Below are positions 43,919 to 51,728 of a stretch of 64,000 nucleotides of DNA, piece after piece. Position numbers and translations under genes: made by a program. The DNA comes from Halobellus salinus (GTDB taxonomy: Archaea; Halobacteriota; Halobacteria; Halobacteriales; Haloferacaceae), in contig NZ_BMOC01000001.1 of assembly GCF_014646875.1 (NCBI RefSeq), forward strand, positions 62,001-126,000. Direction: 5' to 3'. Positions within the stretch are counted from its first letter, which is position 1. Each line of letters begins with the position of its first letter. The notes under the pieces were generated by a model. The model worked only from the letters and a program-made list of their open reading frames with translations, searched no databases and had not been told where the DNA came from.

Positions 43919-44007
43919 CGCGTGAGGAGGAGGCGGGCGCCTTCGGGACACAGATCCAGGCGCACGACACCGGGCGGTCGTTCGGTTTGAACGAGTTCGA
44001 CACACAT
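43915..44007 (-). CDS. 30-residue small ORF overlapping the MDR dehydrogenase start
   Basis: The ATG at 44007 lies about ten bases after a transcript start predicted from a TATA-like box (about 44039-44048). The frame ends with TGA at 43915-43917, overlapping the dehydrogenase ATG (43916-43918). The peptide begins MCVELVQTERPPG and contains a second cysteine. It may be a small protein or a leader peptide that couples translation to the operon. Confidence 0.42.
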   Translation of the reverse strand: MCVELVQTERPPGVVRLDLCPEGARLLLTR

Positions 44008-44150
44008 ACGCCGTGGGTACTACAAGTCCGGGCCGCAGCGTTATGATGCTGTTGGCCACTGCGACGGGTGTCGTTCGAGCCCGACGTTAGTAATTCGGCG
44101 TCGGAATAGTACTAAGGAATATCATTCAGTCCGGGGGGAATAGCAGCTAC

Positions 44151-44158
44151 GTTAATAC
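44151..44158 (+). promoter_or_regulatory. TATA-like box, leaderless start of the metal P-type ATPase gene
   Basis: GTTAATAC is centred about 27 bases before the ATG at 44183. Confidence 0.45.
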
Positions 44159-44159
44159 G

Positions 44160-44178
44160 AGCCCAGCCGCTCTGGGCT
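44160..44178. promoter_or_regulatory. Inverted repeat AGCCCAG-N5-CTGGGCT between TATA box and start of the P-type ATPase gene
   Basis: Perfect seven-base arms with a five-base spacer occupy the space between TATA box and predicted transcript start, where a bound protein would block RNA polymerase. A metal-responsive repressor is the natural candidate. Confidence 0.5.
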
Positions 44179-44182
44179 AGTA

Positions 44183-46603
44183 ATGCCACCTTCGACACGG
44201 GACCGGGCGCGGAAGGGGCCGTCAGACAGCCCTGTGAACGGCGGCTCGGACCCCGGCGCGGGGGGCCGAGAGGCAGCGACCGCGCGGTTCGAGGTGCCGG
44301 GGATGGACTGCGCTTCGTGTGCGAACAAAGTCGAGGCCGCTCTCGACCGGGTTGAAGGAGTCTCCGACCGCGACACCGCCCCCGCAACCGGTCGGGTGAC
44401 GGTCACCTACGACGCCGGGTCGGTGTCGGTGCCGGACCTCGTCGACGCGGTCGGCGGGGCGGGGTACGAGGTGACCGAAACGGGACCCGAGGCCGACGCC
44501 GAGGGTGGAGGCGGACACAGCGGGTCGGTCTGGCGGAGCCCCCGCGCGGTGAAGACGTGGATCGGCGCGGTCGTCCTCGGGGTCGGCCTGCTCTTGGAGT
44601 TCCTCGTCACCGGGTCGAACGTCCAGGTCGGCTCGGTGCTCGGGAGCGAACTCCACCTTGCTGACGCCCTCTTCGTCCTCGCTGTCGCGGTGAGCGGCCA
44701 GGCGATCCTCAGGGGCGGCTACTACTCCGCGCGCCACCTGCAACTCGACATCGACTTCCTCATGTCGGTTGCGATCCTCGGGGCGCTGCTCGCAAGCGTC
44801 GGGTTCGGCGAGGCGCTGTACTTCGAGGCCGCGACGCTCGCGGTGCTTTTCAGCCTCGCCGAACTCCTCGAGAGATATTCGATGGACCGCGCCCGCGACT
44901 CCCTCAGGGAGCTGATGGACCTCTCCCCGGAGGAGGCCACGGTGAAACGGGACGGAACAGAGGCGACCGTCCCGGTCGACGCCGTCTCGTCCGGCGACGT
45001 CGTGGTGGTGCGGCCGGGGGGGAAGATCCCCGCCGACGGGCAGGTGGTCGGCGGCGACAGCGCGGTGAACCAGTCGCCGATCACCGGCGAGAGCGTCCCG
45101 GTGGATAAGACCACCGGTGACGACGTCTACGCCGGCACGCTCGTTGAGAACGGCTACCTCGAGGTCCGGGTCACCGCGGCCGCCACCGACACCACGCTCT
45201 CGCGGATCGTCGGGCTGGTTGAGGACGCCCAGGCCGACACGACCGACCGCGAGCAGTTCGTCGAGCGGTTCTCGGCGTACTACACGCCCGCGGTCGTCGC
45301 CTTCGCGATCGTTGTCACCCTGTCGACCCCGTTCGTGTTCGGCGTGACGTGGCCGACCGCGCTGGTCTACGGGCTGACGCTGCTCGTGTTGGCGTGTCCG
45401 TGTGCGTTCGTCATCTCGACGCCCGTTTCGGTGGTCTCTGGGATCACAAGCGCCGCGAAGAACGGCGTGTTGATCAAGGGCGGCACACACCTCGAAGCGA
45501 TGGGCGCGGTCGACACGGTCGCGTTCGACAAGACGGGCACGCTCACCACCGGCGAGCTCGCCGTGACCGACGTGATCGGCGTGAACGGGAATTCGGAGGA
45601 GGACGTGCTCCGGTGCGCCCGCGGGCTCGAAGCCCGGAGCGAACACCCGGTGGGGGAGGCGATCGTCGCCGCCGCGGGCGACGCCGGGATCGCCGAGTCG
45701 GCGGCACCCGACGTTGACAGGTTCGAGAGCCTCACCGGGAAGGGCGTCCGCGGTCGGCTGGACGACACCCCCCACGTGGCGGGCAAGCCGGGGCTGTTCG
45801 AGGAGCTCGGGTTCGACCTCTCGCACGTCCACGCCGCGACCGATGGCGGGACGGTGACGACGACCTCCCGACAGCTCTGCGAGCGGAACGACTGCGTCGA
45901 CCTTCTGGCGGGGATCGTCCCCGAACTCCAGTCGGAGGGCAAGACGGTCGTCTTGGTCGGCAGAGCCGGGCACGGCCCGGCAGGCCGCCGGACGCAGTCC
46001 GGCGATACCGACACCGAGATCGAGGGGGTGATCGCGGTCGCCGACGAAGTCAGACCCGGTGCCGCCCGCGCGGTCGCCCGGCTGCGCGACGTCGGCGTTT
46101 CGCGGACGGTGATGCTGACCGGCGACAACGAGCGGACCGCCCGCGCGGTCGCCAGCGAGGTCGGGGTCGACGGGTTCCGCGCGGAACTCCTGCCCGACGA
46201 GAAGGTCGCGGCGATCGATGACCTCGTCAACGGGCGCGACGGCGGTGGCGGCGTCGCAATGGTCGGCGACGGCATCAACGACGCGCCGGCGCTGGCGACG
46301 GCGACGGTCGGTATCGCGATGGGTGCGGCGGGAACCGACACCGCGTTGGAGACCGCCGACATCGCGCTACTGGCCGACGACCTCTCGAAGCTCCCGTACC
46401 TCTACGAACTCGCGGGCGACGCCACCAGGGTGATTCGGCAGAACGTCTGGGCCAGCCTGGGCGTAAAAGCGCTGCTCGCGGTCGGAGTGCCGTTCGGCTA
46501 CGTCCCGATCTGGCTCGCGGTGCTCGCGGGCGATGCCGGGATGACCGTCGGCGTGACCGCAAACGCGATGCGGCTGTCGCGGTTGCGGCCCGAGAGGGAG
46601 TGA
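44183..46603 (+). CDS. P1B-type heavy-metal ATPase, Zn/Cd/Pb-exporter type
   Basis: The 806-residue protein has one N-terminal HMA domain (GMDCASC, Cys43 and Cys46), then membrane helices and the metal motif CPC (Cys405-Pro-Cys407) in LACPCAFVISTPVSVVSG. It also has the phosphorylation motif DKTGT with Asp449, the TGES actuator motif and GDGINDAPAL. The TPVSVVSGITSAAKNGVLIKGG stretch after CPC is typical of ZntA/CadA rather than copper pumps. It should export Zn2+, Cd2+ or Pb2+ across the membrane. The promoter contains a palindrome at 44160-44178 that may bind a metal sensor; no regulator gene is adjacent. Confidence 0.9.
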   Translation: MPPSTRDRARKGPSDSPVNGGSDPGAGGREAATARFEVPGMDCASCANKVEAALDRVEGVSDRDTAPATGRVTVTYDAGSVSVPDLVDAVGGAGYEVTETGPEADAEGGGGHSGSVWRSPRAVKTWIGAVVLGVGLLLEFLVTGSNVQVGSVLGSELHLADALFVLAVAVSGQAILRGGYYSARHLQLDIDFLMSVAILGALLASVGFGEALYFEAATLAVLFSLAELLERYSMDRARDSLRELMDLSPEEATVKRDGTEATVPVDAVSSGDVVVVRPGGKIPADGQVVGGDSAVNQSPITGESVPVDKTTGDDVYAGTLVENGYLEVRVTAAATDTTLSRIVGLVEDAQADTTDREQFVERFSAYYTPAVVAFAIVVTLSTPFVFGVTWPTALVYGLTLLVLACPCAFVISTPVSVVSGITSAAKNGVLIKGGTHLEAMGAVDTVAFDKTGTLTTGELAVTDVIGVNGNSEEDVLRCARGLEARSEHPVGEAIVAAAGDAGIAESAAPDVDRFESLTGKGVRGRLDDTPHVAGKPGLFEELGFDLSHVHAATDGGTVTTTSRQLCERNDCVDLLAGIVPELQSEGKTVVLVGRAGHGPAGRRTQSGDTDTEIEGVIAVADEVRPGAARAVARLRDVGVSRTVMLTGDNERTARAVASEVGVDGFRAELLPDEKVAAIDDLVNGRDGGGGVAMVGDGINDAPALATATVGIAMGAAGTDTALETADIALLADDLSKLPYLYELAGDATRVIRQNVWASLGVKALLAVGVPFGYVPIWLAVLAGDAGMTVGVTANAMRLSRLRPERE

Positions 46604-46775
46604 CGACGAGGCGCTCCGGTCGGTAACGCCGCTCAACGACGCGATCAATCCCGCCGGCGACGACGTGTCGCCGTACACGGGTGGCGAGCGAGCCGGCACG
46701 CCCGCCAACATCGGGACCCTCGTTGTCCAGGAGTCGGCCACCCAGACCGCGACTGCCACCGTGAGGGCCGACCGG

Positions 46776-46789
46776 ACAAATATAATACC
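46776..46789 (+). promoter_or_regulatory. TATA box, leaderless start of cysE
   Basis: ACAAATATAATACC is centred about 27 bases before the ATG at 46810 and favours this over an upstream in-frame GTG at 46798. Confidence 0.5.
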
Positions 46790-46809
46790 GTCCTGGAGTG
46801 AATGGACGT

Positions 46810-47682
46810 ATGGAGTACCGATACGACGGTGACGCACACGAGCGGCTCTCTGCCGCCTACGAGGACGATTCCGAGCCGTTCCCGACCGGCGTGACGGCGT
46901 GCTTTCCGGACCGTAACCACCGTCGGGAGGAGGTCGAGCTACTACAGGAACTGCTGTTTCCCACCTGCTGGAACGCCCCCGAACTCGCCCGCGACGAACT
47001 CGCGGTGTTGGACCACCTCGATACGATCGGCGACCTGTTCAGGGCGGGTATCTGTCCGTACTCCGACGGCGAGACGCGTCCGCGCGAGACGGTGTCGGCG
47101 CTCCTCGACAGCCTGCCCCGGATCCGCCGCGTGCTGAAACGCGACGTCGAGGCGGCGTACAAGGGTGATCCCGCCGCGAAGACGTACATGGAGATCGTCC
47201 GATCGTATCCAGGGTTCCTGGCGATCACGGTCCAGCGGGTCGCCCACGTGCTCTACGACATCGGCGCCGAGGAGTACGCCCGCGAGTTGACCGAGTACGC
47301 CAAGACCCGGACCGGGATCGACATCCACCCGGGTGCGGAGATCGGCGAATACTTCTTTATCGATCACGGCACGGGCGTTGTCATCGGCGAGAGCGCGACC
47401 GTCGGGGAGTGGGTCCGGCTCTATCAGGACGTGACCCTGGGGGCGCTCCATTTCGAGGAGGAAGAGGGCGACGAACACGCGCTCAAGAAGGACTACAAAC
47501 GCCACCCCGACATCGGCGACCACGTCGTGATCGGTGCGGGCACGAAGGTCCTCGGGTCGATCACGGTGGGCGACCACGTCAGCATCGGCGCCAACTCCTG
47601 GATCACTGAGGACGTGCCGGACCACACCAAGGTGTATATCAAGGATCACCCGACCCAAGAGCGGAAGCGCTACCAGGGGTAG
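46810..47682 (+). CDS. cysE: Serine O-acetyltransferase
   Basis: The 290-residue protein has a helical N-terminal domain (EELLQELLFPTCW region through SYPGFLAITVQRVAHVLY) and a left-handed beta-helix with hexapeptide repeats: GIDIHPGAEIGEYFFIDHGTGVVIGESA, then IGDHVVIGAGTKVLGSITVGDHVSIGANS (described in parts). The HGTGVVIG segment is the CysE signature. It makes O-acetylserine from serine and acetyl-CoA, the first step of cysteine synthesis. An insertion with EEEEGDEHALKKDYKRH before the last repeats is as in EpsC-type enzymes. The leaderless start is fixed by the TATA box. Confidence 0.92.
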   Translation: MEYRYDGDAHERLSAAYEDDSEPFPTGVTACFPDRNHRREEVELLQELLFPTCWNAPELARDELAVLDHLDTIGDLFRAGICPYSDGETRPRETVSALLDSLPRIRRVLKRDVEAAYKGDPAAKTYMEIVRSYPGFLAITVQRVAHVLYDIGAEEYARELTEYAKTRTGIDIHPGAEIGEYFFIDHGTGVVIGESATVGEWVRLYQDVTLGALHFEEEEGDEHALKKDYKRHPDIGDHVVIGAGTKVLGSITVGDHVSIGANSWITEDVPDHTKVYIKDHPTQERKRYQG

Positions 47683-47744
47683 TCAGGGTCGCCCCCGACA
47701 CCGCGGACGAAAAACCGAAGCCACTCGCCCGCATCGGGACACCT

Positions 47745-48116
47745 ATGTCAAACGGTTCGACGCCCGTTCGCGACGTGATGTCGACGCCGCTCGTGACCAT
47801 CACCCCGGACGCGAGTGTCGCTGAGGCCGCGAGCCTGATGCGTGATGAGGGCATCAACGCGCTCCTGGTCCCGACGACCGAGGTCGGTATCGTGACCAGC
47901 ACTGACGTGATCGACACCGTCGCACAGGGGGTAGATCCCGCGGATACCCCCGTCTCGGCGGTGATGACAGACGCCGTCGAGACCGTGCCGCCGGGGTTGC
48001 GGCTCACCGAGGCGGCTGCGATGATGGAGAACTTCGGCATCAGCCACCTCCCGGTTGTCGACGACGACTTCGTCGGCATGGTCTCCTCGACGGATATCAC
48101 CGCGGAGATCTCGTAG
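47745..48116 (+). CDS. Two-CBS-domain protein
   Basis: The 123-residue protein consists of two CBS repeats: VRDVMSTPLVTITPDASVAEAASLMRDEGINALLV and VSAVMTDAVETVPPGLRLTEAAAMMENFGISHLPVVDDDFVGMVSSTDI (cited in parts). Such stand-alone CBS pairs bind adenine nucleotides and regulate partner proteins. No partner is evident from neighbours. An ACGAAAAACC at 47708-47717 is a weak promoter candidate. Confidence 0.88.
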   Translation: MSNGSTPVRDVMSTPLVTITPDASVAEAASLMRDEGINALLVPTTEVGIVTSTDVIDTVAQGVDPADTPVSAVMTDAVETVPPGLRLTEAAAMMENFGISHLPVVDDDFVGMVSSTDITAEIS

Positions 48117-48200
48117 GCGGCGCCGAGACCGGGTCGGTCCGCGGTGCGGGTCGCTGTCGCCGACCACACGATTCAAGCGGGCCGGCGGCGTGACACGGGT

Positions 48201-48938
48201 ATGGACATCGTCGGCGCGCTCGGAGCCGCCACGGGGACGACCTGTGTTGTCGGCGCTGGGGGCAAAAAAACCACGATGGCGGCGCTCGGCGGACGGTTGG
48301 ACCGTGCGGTCGTCACCGCGACCGTCCGGATCCCCATCTTCGACGAGTGGGCGGGACGGGTCGTGATCACCGAGGACCCCGTCGGGACCGTCGAGGCCGC
48401 ACTCGACCGGTCCGACCCCGACGAGTGGCCGCTCGGGGTCGTGCCCGAGCAGGAACGCGAGGACCGGTACCGCGGGTACGACCCCGACACCATCGACCGC
48501 GTCGCCGACTTCGACGTGCCGATGCTGGTGAAGGCCGACGGCGCCCGGATGCGGCGGTTCAAAGCGCCCGACGACCACGAACCACGGCTCCCCGAAACGG
48601 CCGACACGGTGGTTGCAATCGCGAGCGCTCACGTCGTCGGCGAACCGCTCTCGGAGGGGTTGGTCCACCGGGTCCCGGAGGTGAACCGGATCACCGGGCT
48701 GGAACCGGGCGAGGAGATCACGGCCGCGGCCGTGGCGGACGTGTTCGCGAGCGACCGCGGCGGCCGGAAGGACGTGCCGAACGGCGCGACGTACGTTCCA
48801 CTACTGAACATGGTCGACGACTCCGACCTCGAAGCGAGCGCGCGCGAGGTCGCCAGGGAGATCCACGACCGGGTCAACGTGCCGCGGGTCGTGCTCGCGG
48901 AGATGCGCGCCGCGGATCCCGTCGTCGACGTGGTGTGA
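48201..48938 (+). CDS. yqeC: YqeC-family protein, molybdenum hydroxylase maturation
   Basis: The 245-residue protein has the P-loop-like start VVGAGGKKTTMAALGGRL, then VVTATVRIPIFDEW, VLVKADGARMRRFKAPDDHEP and VVAIASAHVVGEPL ... VHRVPEVNRITGL. These match the YqeC family linked to selenium-dependent molybdenum hydroxylases. The precise reaction is unknown. The next gene, mobA, is convergent on the other strand and modifies molybdopterin, so the context fits cofactor maturation. The ATG at 48201 is preferred over an in-frame codon at 48144, since the family begins just here. Confidence 0.82.
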   Translation: MDIVGALGAATGTTCVVGAGGKKTTMAALGGRLDRAVVTATVRIPIFDEWAGRVVITEDPVGTVEAALDRSDPDEWPLGVVPEQEREDRYRGYDPDTIDRVADFDVPMLVKADGARMRRFKAPDDHEPRLPETADTVVAIASAHVVGEPLSEGLVHRVPEVNRITGLEPGEEITAAAVADVFASDRGGRKDVPNGATYVPLLNMVDDSDLEASAREVAREIHDRVNVPRVVLAEMRAADPVVDVV

Positions 48939-48967
48939 CCGGGGCGCCGGTGGCCGGTCGGACCCGC

Positions 48968-49582
48968 CTACGCCTCCCGGAATCGGTCGTTCGCCGCCGC
49001 GAACTCCTCGCGGGTGTTGATATTGTCGAAGGTGTCGGCGGCCGCGACGCGGTCGACTTCGTCGCCGTCGATCACGACTTCGTCGAGGTCTGCGAGCGGC
49101 GCGACGATCCGGTGTGCGTCGCGGTCGAGCGCCCGCCGGCACGCCGCCGCCATCGCGTCGGTCCGGTAGACCGCTTGTGTGGTCTGGTACCACTCGTCGG
49201 GGCGCGGCACCGCGGCGTCGCGGCCGGCGGCCCGCTCGAACAGGAACTCCACGAACGCGGGGTCGACGAACGGCATATCGCAGGCGACCACGAACGTGTA
49301 CGCCGCGGAAACCGCTTCCAACCCGCGGGCGATCCCCGCCATCGGCCCCTCGTCTGGGTCTCTGTCGACCGCGAACGCCGGGTCGAAACCGCTCCCACCC
49401 AGGGCGTCGCGGATGACGTCGACCTGATCGGCGCGGCAGTTGATAACCACTTCGTCGACGGCGCCTGCAACCCTGTCGACCACCCGGCGGATCATCGGGG
49501 TCCCCGCGAGCTCGGCGACCGCCTTGTCGGCGTCGCCGAACCGCGTCGAGCGACCGCCCGCGAGTACGAGGCTTGCGCGCAT
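48968..49582 (-). CDS. mobA: Molybdenum cofactor guanylyltransferase-like NTP transferase
   Basis: The 204-residue protein has the nucleotidyltransferase signature SLVLAGGRSTRFGDADKAVAEL, the metal-binding DMPFVDP and the central PMAGIARGLEAV. It transfers GMP (or possibly CMP) from NTP to molybdopterin in the cytoplasm. The LAGGxSTRFG-DKA form is closer to MobA than to the cytidylyltransferase MocA, but with yqeC next door a cytidylyltransferase role for a hydroxylase is not excluded. The ATG at 49582 is divergent from the gene at 49698. Confidence 0.85.
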   Translation of the reverse strand: MRASLVLAGGRSTRFGDADKAVAELAGTPMIRRVVDRVAGAVDEVVINCRADQVDVIRDALGGSGFDPAFAVDRDPDEGPMAGIARGLEAVSAAYTFVVACDMPFVDPAFVEFLFERAAGRDAAVPRPDEWYQTTQAVYRTDAMAAACRRALDRDAHRIVAPLADLDEVVIDGDEVDRVAAADTFDNINTREEFAAANDRFREA

Positions 49583-49664
49583 ACCCGAACTTCCCGACCG
49601 TGGCGCAAGAAAGTGACGAGTGACGGGTCGCGGTGGCGGCCGCGGGTCGGCGCCGACACCCGAG

Positions 49665-49674
49665 TTCATATATC
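49665..49674 (+). promoter_or_regulatory. TATA box, leaderless start of the gene at 49698
   Basis: TTCATATATC is centred 27-28 bases before the ATG at 49698 and rules out the in-frame codon at 49620. Confidence 0.5.
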
Positions 49675-49697
49675 CGCGCGGAGACTCCCTTCCGACG

Positions 49698-50285
49698 ATG
49701 CGGGAGGACGAACTGGCGACGGCGGTGGTCGACCATTTCGAGGCTACGTTCGACGACCCCGAAATCCGGCTGGAGGAGCCGTACAACCACTACGGCACCC
49801 GGGGCGTTGTCGACGTCTACGCCCGCACTGCGCCGCCGGAACGGGTGAGTTACCTCGCGGAGTTGAAGGCCGATCCCGCCGTCCGGATGGCGTCGGGAGC
49901 CAACGAGATCCTCCGGCAGTACCGACGGGCCGAACGGTACTTCTTCCGGGATGACGCCCACGACCTCCGAACCCGGCTGGGTCGTGACGGTCCCGGGCTT
50001 CGTTTGCTTTTGCTTTTTGCGCCGACAGTCGGGTGTGTCGAACACGTGCTTGAGCACCGGTCGCTCTACGCCTCAGTTGCCCCCGAACTCTCGGTCGATG
50101 GGGTCTCCGCCGCCCGGACGGTGGCGTTTCTAGTAAACCTCGATAACGCGTCTCACGGCGGGCTCGGCTTCTGCTCGGTCAACGGTGACGTCGACGTGCA
50201 GTCGGCCGCGTTCCGCGAGGCCGTCCCCGAGGGGTCGCGGCTGGCGGCGGCGATCGACGAGGCCGACGTAGACGCCGACGCCTGA
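49698..50285 (+). CDS. Unknown protein with PD-(D/E)XK nuclease-like core
   Basis: I do not recognise a named family for this 195-residue protein. Residues 34-60 read GTRGVVDVYA ... YLAELKAD, giving Asp39 and Glu55-x-Lys57 on adjacent strands, the classic PD-(D/E)XK arrangement. A following helix QYRRAERYFF has the conserved Q-R flavour of that fold. The middle strand LRLLLLFAP and the rest are compatible with a small single-domain nuclease or a nuclease-derived binding protein. It is not next to a methyltransferase or helicase, so restriction or repair roles cannot be assigned. Start set by the TATA box. Confidence 0.6.
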   Translation: MREDELATAVVDHFEATFDDPEIRLEEPYNHYGTRGVVDVYARTAPPERVSYLAELKADPAVRMASGANEILRQYRRAERYFFRDDAHDLRTRLGRDGPGLRLLLLFAPTVGCVEHVLEHRSLYASVAPELSVDGVSAARTVAFLVNLDNASHGGLGFCSVNGDVDVQSAAFREAVPEGSRLAAAIDEADVDADA

Positions 50286-50300
50286 CCCGTGTTCGGGACG

Positions 50301-51515
50301 CTACCACGCGTTGTCGAGGACCGACTCGATCCCGTCGATGCTCGGGTCGATCCCGTCGGGCGCGACACCGAGCAGGTCGTCGGCGCGGATCGCTCGGGCG
50401 ATCGACGGGAGATCCGCCCGCTCGACGCCATTGAGGTCGCGGAGCCGGGCGGGGAGCTCGAGGTCGTCACGGACGCCCGCGACGGCGTCGATGGTGGCCT
50501 CAGCGGGATCCGCGTCGGCGCCTGCAACGCCGAGCGCCGACGCCAACAGGTCCCGACGGCCGTCGACCCGGTCGAAGACGTACCGGAGCACGTGGGGGGC
50601 GACGATCCCGTGGATGGTGCCCTGGTGGACGCCGGAGCCGTGGGAGAAGCCGTGGCCGAACGCGTGAATGATCGACGCGCGGTACCCCTCCGTGCCGGCG
50701 AGGCCGTACTGGACGGCCACGACCCCCGCGAGCACGTCGGCCAGTCGGTCGCCGTCCATCGGATCGTCGAGAAGGGTCCCGAGTCCTGACCGGAGCAATC
50801 GGAGGCCGCGGGCGGCCGTGCCATCGGTGATCGGGGTCGAAAGCGGGGAGTACAGCATTTCGACGCCCTTGTCGAAGCCGTTCATCGCCGACGCCGCGAG
50901 GACGGGGGTCGGGGTGGTCCGGTAGCGGTCGGCGTCGTAGAACAGCGCCGTCGGCATCAGCCGCGGGTCGCGGACGCCGCCGCTCGGAGGGGTTCGGTTC
51001 CCGGTGACCTCGCGGTCGAGGGTGAGCGTGATCCCTGCCAGATCCGAGAGGTCCGCACCCGCGAGCGTTGTCGGGACGGCGAGCATCGGGAGGGGGTCGG
51101 CGTCGTCCGCAACCGAGAGGTGGCCCGTTTCGACCGCCTCCTCGGCGACCTGTGCGGCGGCGTCGCCGTGCGTCGAGAGGGCACACAGTACTTTCGCGGT
51201 GTCGAGCGTGCTGCCGCCGCCGACCGTGACGACCGCGTCGGCGTCGTGTGCCCGTGCCGCCCGGAGCCCCGCGAGCGCGGTGCCGAGCGTCTTGTCGGGG
51301 GTCGTCTCCGGGAACTCCCCGACGAGTCGGTCACCGACACCGGCCCGGATCGGGTCGACGACCGCAGGGGTCGTACCGACGGTCCGCCCCGCCACGAGCA
51401 GCGCCCGGTCGAGCCCGCGGCTGCCGAGTTCCGCGCCCAGTTCGTCGACACACCCGGTGCCGACCCGGATCGTGCCCGGGCGATAGTCAAACCTGAACCC
51501 GTCAGTCGCGTGCAT
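50301..51515 (-). CDS. Iron-containing alcohol dehydrogenase
   Basis: The 404-residue protein has VVTVGGGSTLDTAKVL, VPTTLAGADLSD and the metal-ligand region FDKGVEM with IIHAFGHGFSHGSGVHQGTIHGIVAPH, which supplies the histidines. It is an NAD(P)-dependent alcohol or glycerol-type dehydrogenase of the Fe-ADH family, distant from the one at 31316-32515. The loop with LAGADLS in place of SGTGSE suggests a different substrate. The ATG at 51515 is preferred, since upstream codons are arginine-rich and unlike the family. No operon partner on this strand is obvious; it lies after the fragment at 51548. Confidence 0.82.
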   Translation of the reverse strand: MHATDGFRFDYRPGTIRVGTGCVDELGAELGSRGLDRALLVAGRTVGTTPAVVDPIRAGVGDRLVGEFPETTPDKTLGTALAGLRAARAHDADAVVTVGGGSTLDTAKVLCALSTHGDAAAQVAEEAVETGHLSVADDADPLPMLAVPTTLAGADLSDLAGITLTLDREVTGNRTPPSGGVRDPRLMPTALFYDADRYRTTPTPVLAASAMNGFDKGVEMLYSPLSTPITDGTAARGLRLLRSGLGTLLDDPMDGDRLADVLAGVVAVQYGLAGTEGYRASIIHAFGHGFSHGSGVHQGTIHGIVAPHVLRYVFDRVDGRRDLLASALGVAGADADPAEATIDAVAGVRDDLELPARLRDLNGVERADLPSIARAIRADDLLGVAPDGIDPSIDGIESVLDNAW

Positions 51516-51547
51516 TGTCGTCCTGTACGCCGGCCGACCGCAAAGGG

Positions 51548-51694
51548 TTACGCGTCGGTGTCGTCGGTGCCGGAACCCGCGTCGGCCGCCAGTGCCGCGA
51601 TCGCGTCGTCGAACGCATCCCGAGTGGCGTCGTCCGCCGACTCCTCGGGATACGCCTCCCGAAGCGCCGGGACTGCCTCGGATGCACCGAGCAC
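51548..51694 (-). pseudogene. Possible fragment of a HEAT-repeat-like gene
   Basis: A frame with native codon bias ends at 51548 and can be read back through ASEAVPALREAYPEES and ATRDAFDDAIAALAA, which has the look of a HEAT repeat. No good start codon is present apart from a GTG at 51694; in the same frame the pattern continues up to the phosphatidyltransferase stop. It may be a 48-residue protein or a gene remnant. Confidence 0.3.
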
Positions 51695-51728
51695 ACGGAG
51701 CCCGTCGGCGGCCCACGAGGGGTAGCCG

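Noticed and set aside
44183-46603. Copper specificity for the P-type ATPase
   Set aside because: The CPC motif alone would allow copper, but the sequence after it (TPVSVVSG...AAKNGVLIKGG) follows the Zn/Cd/Pb group.
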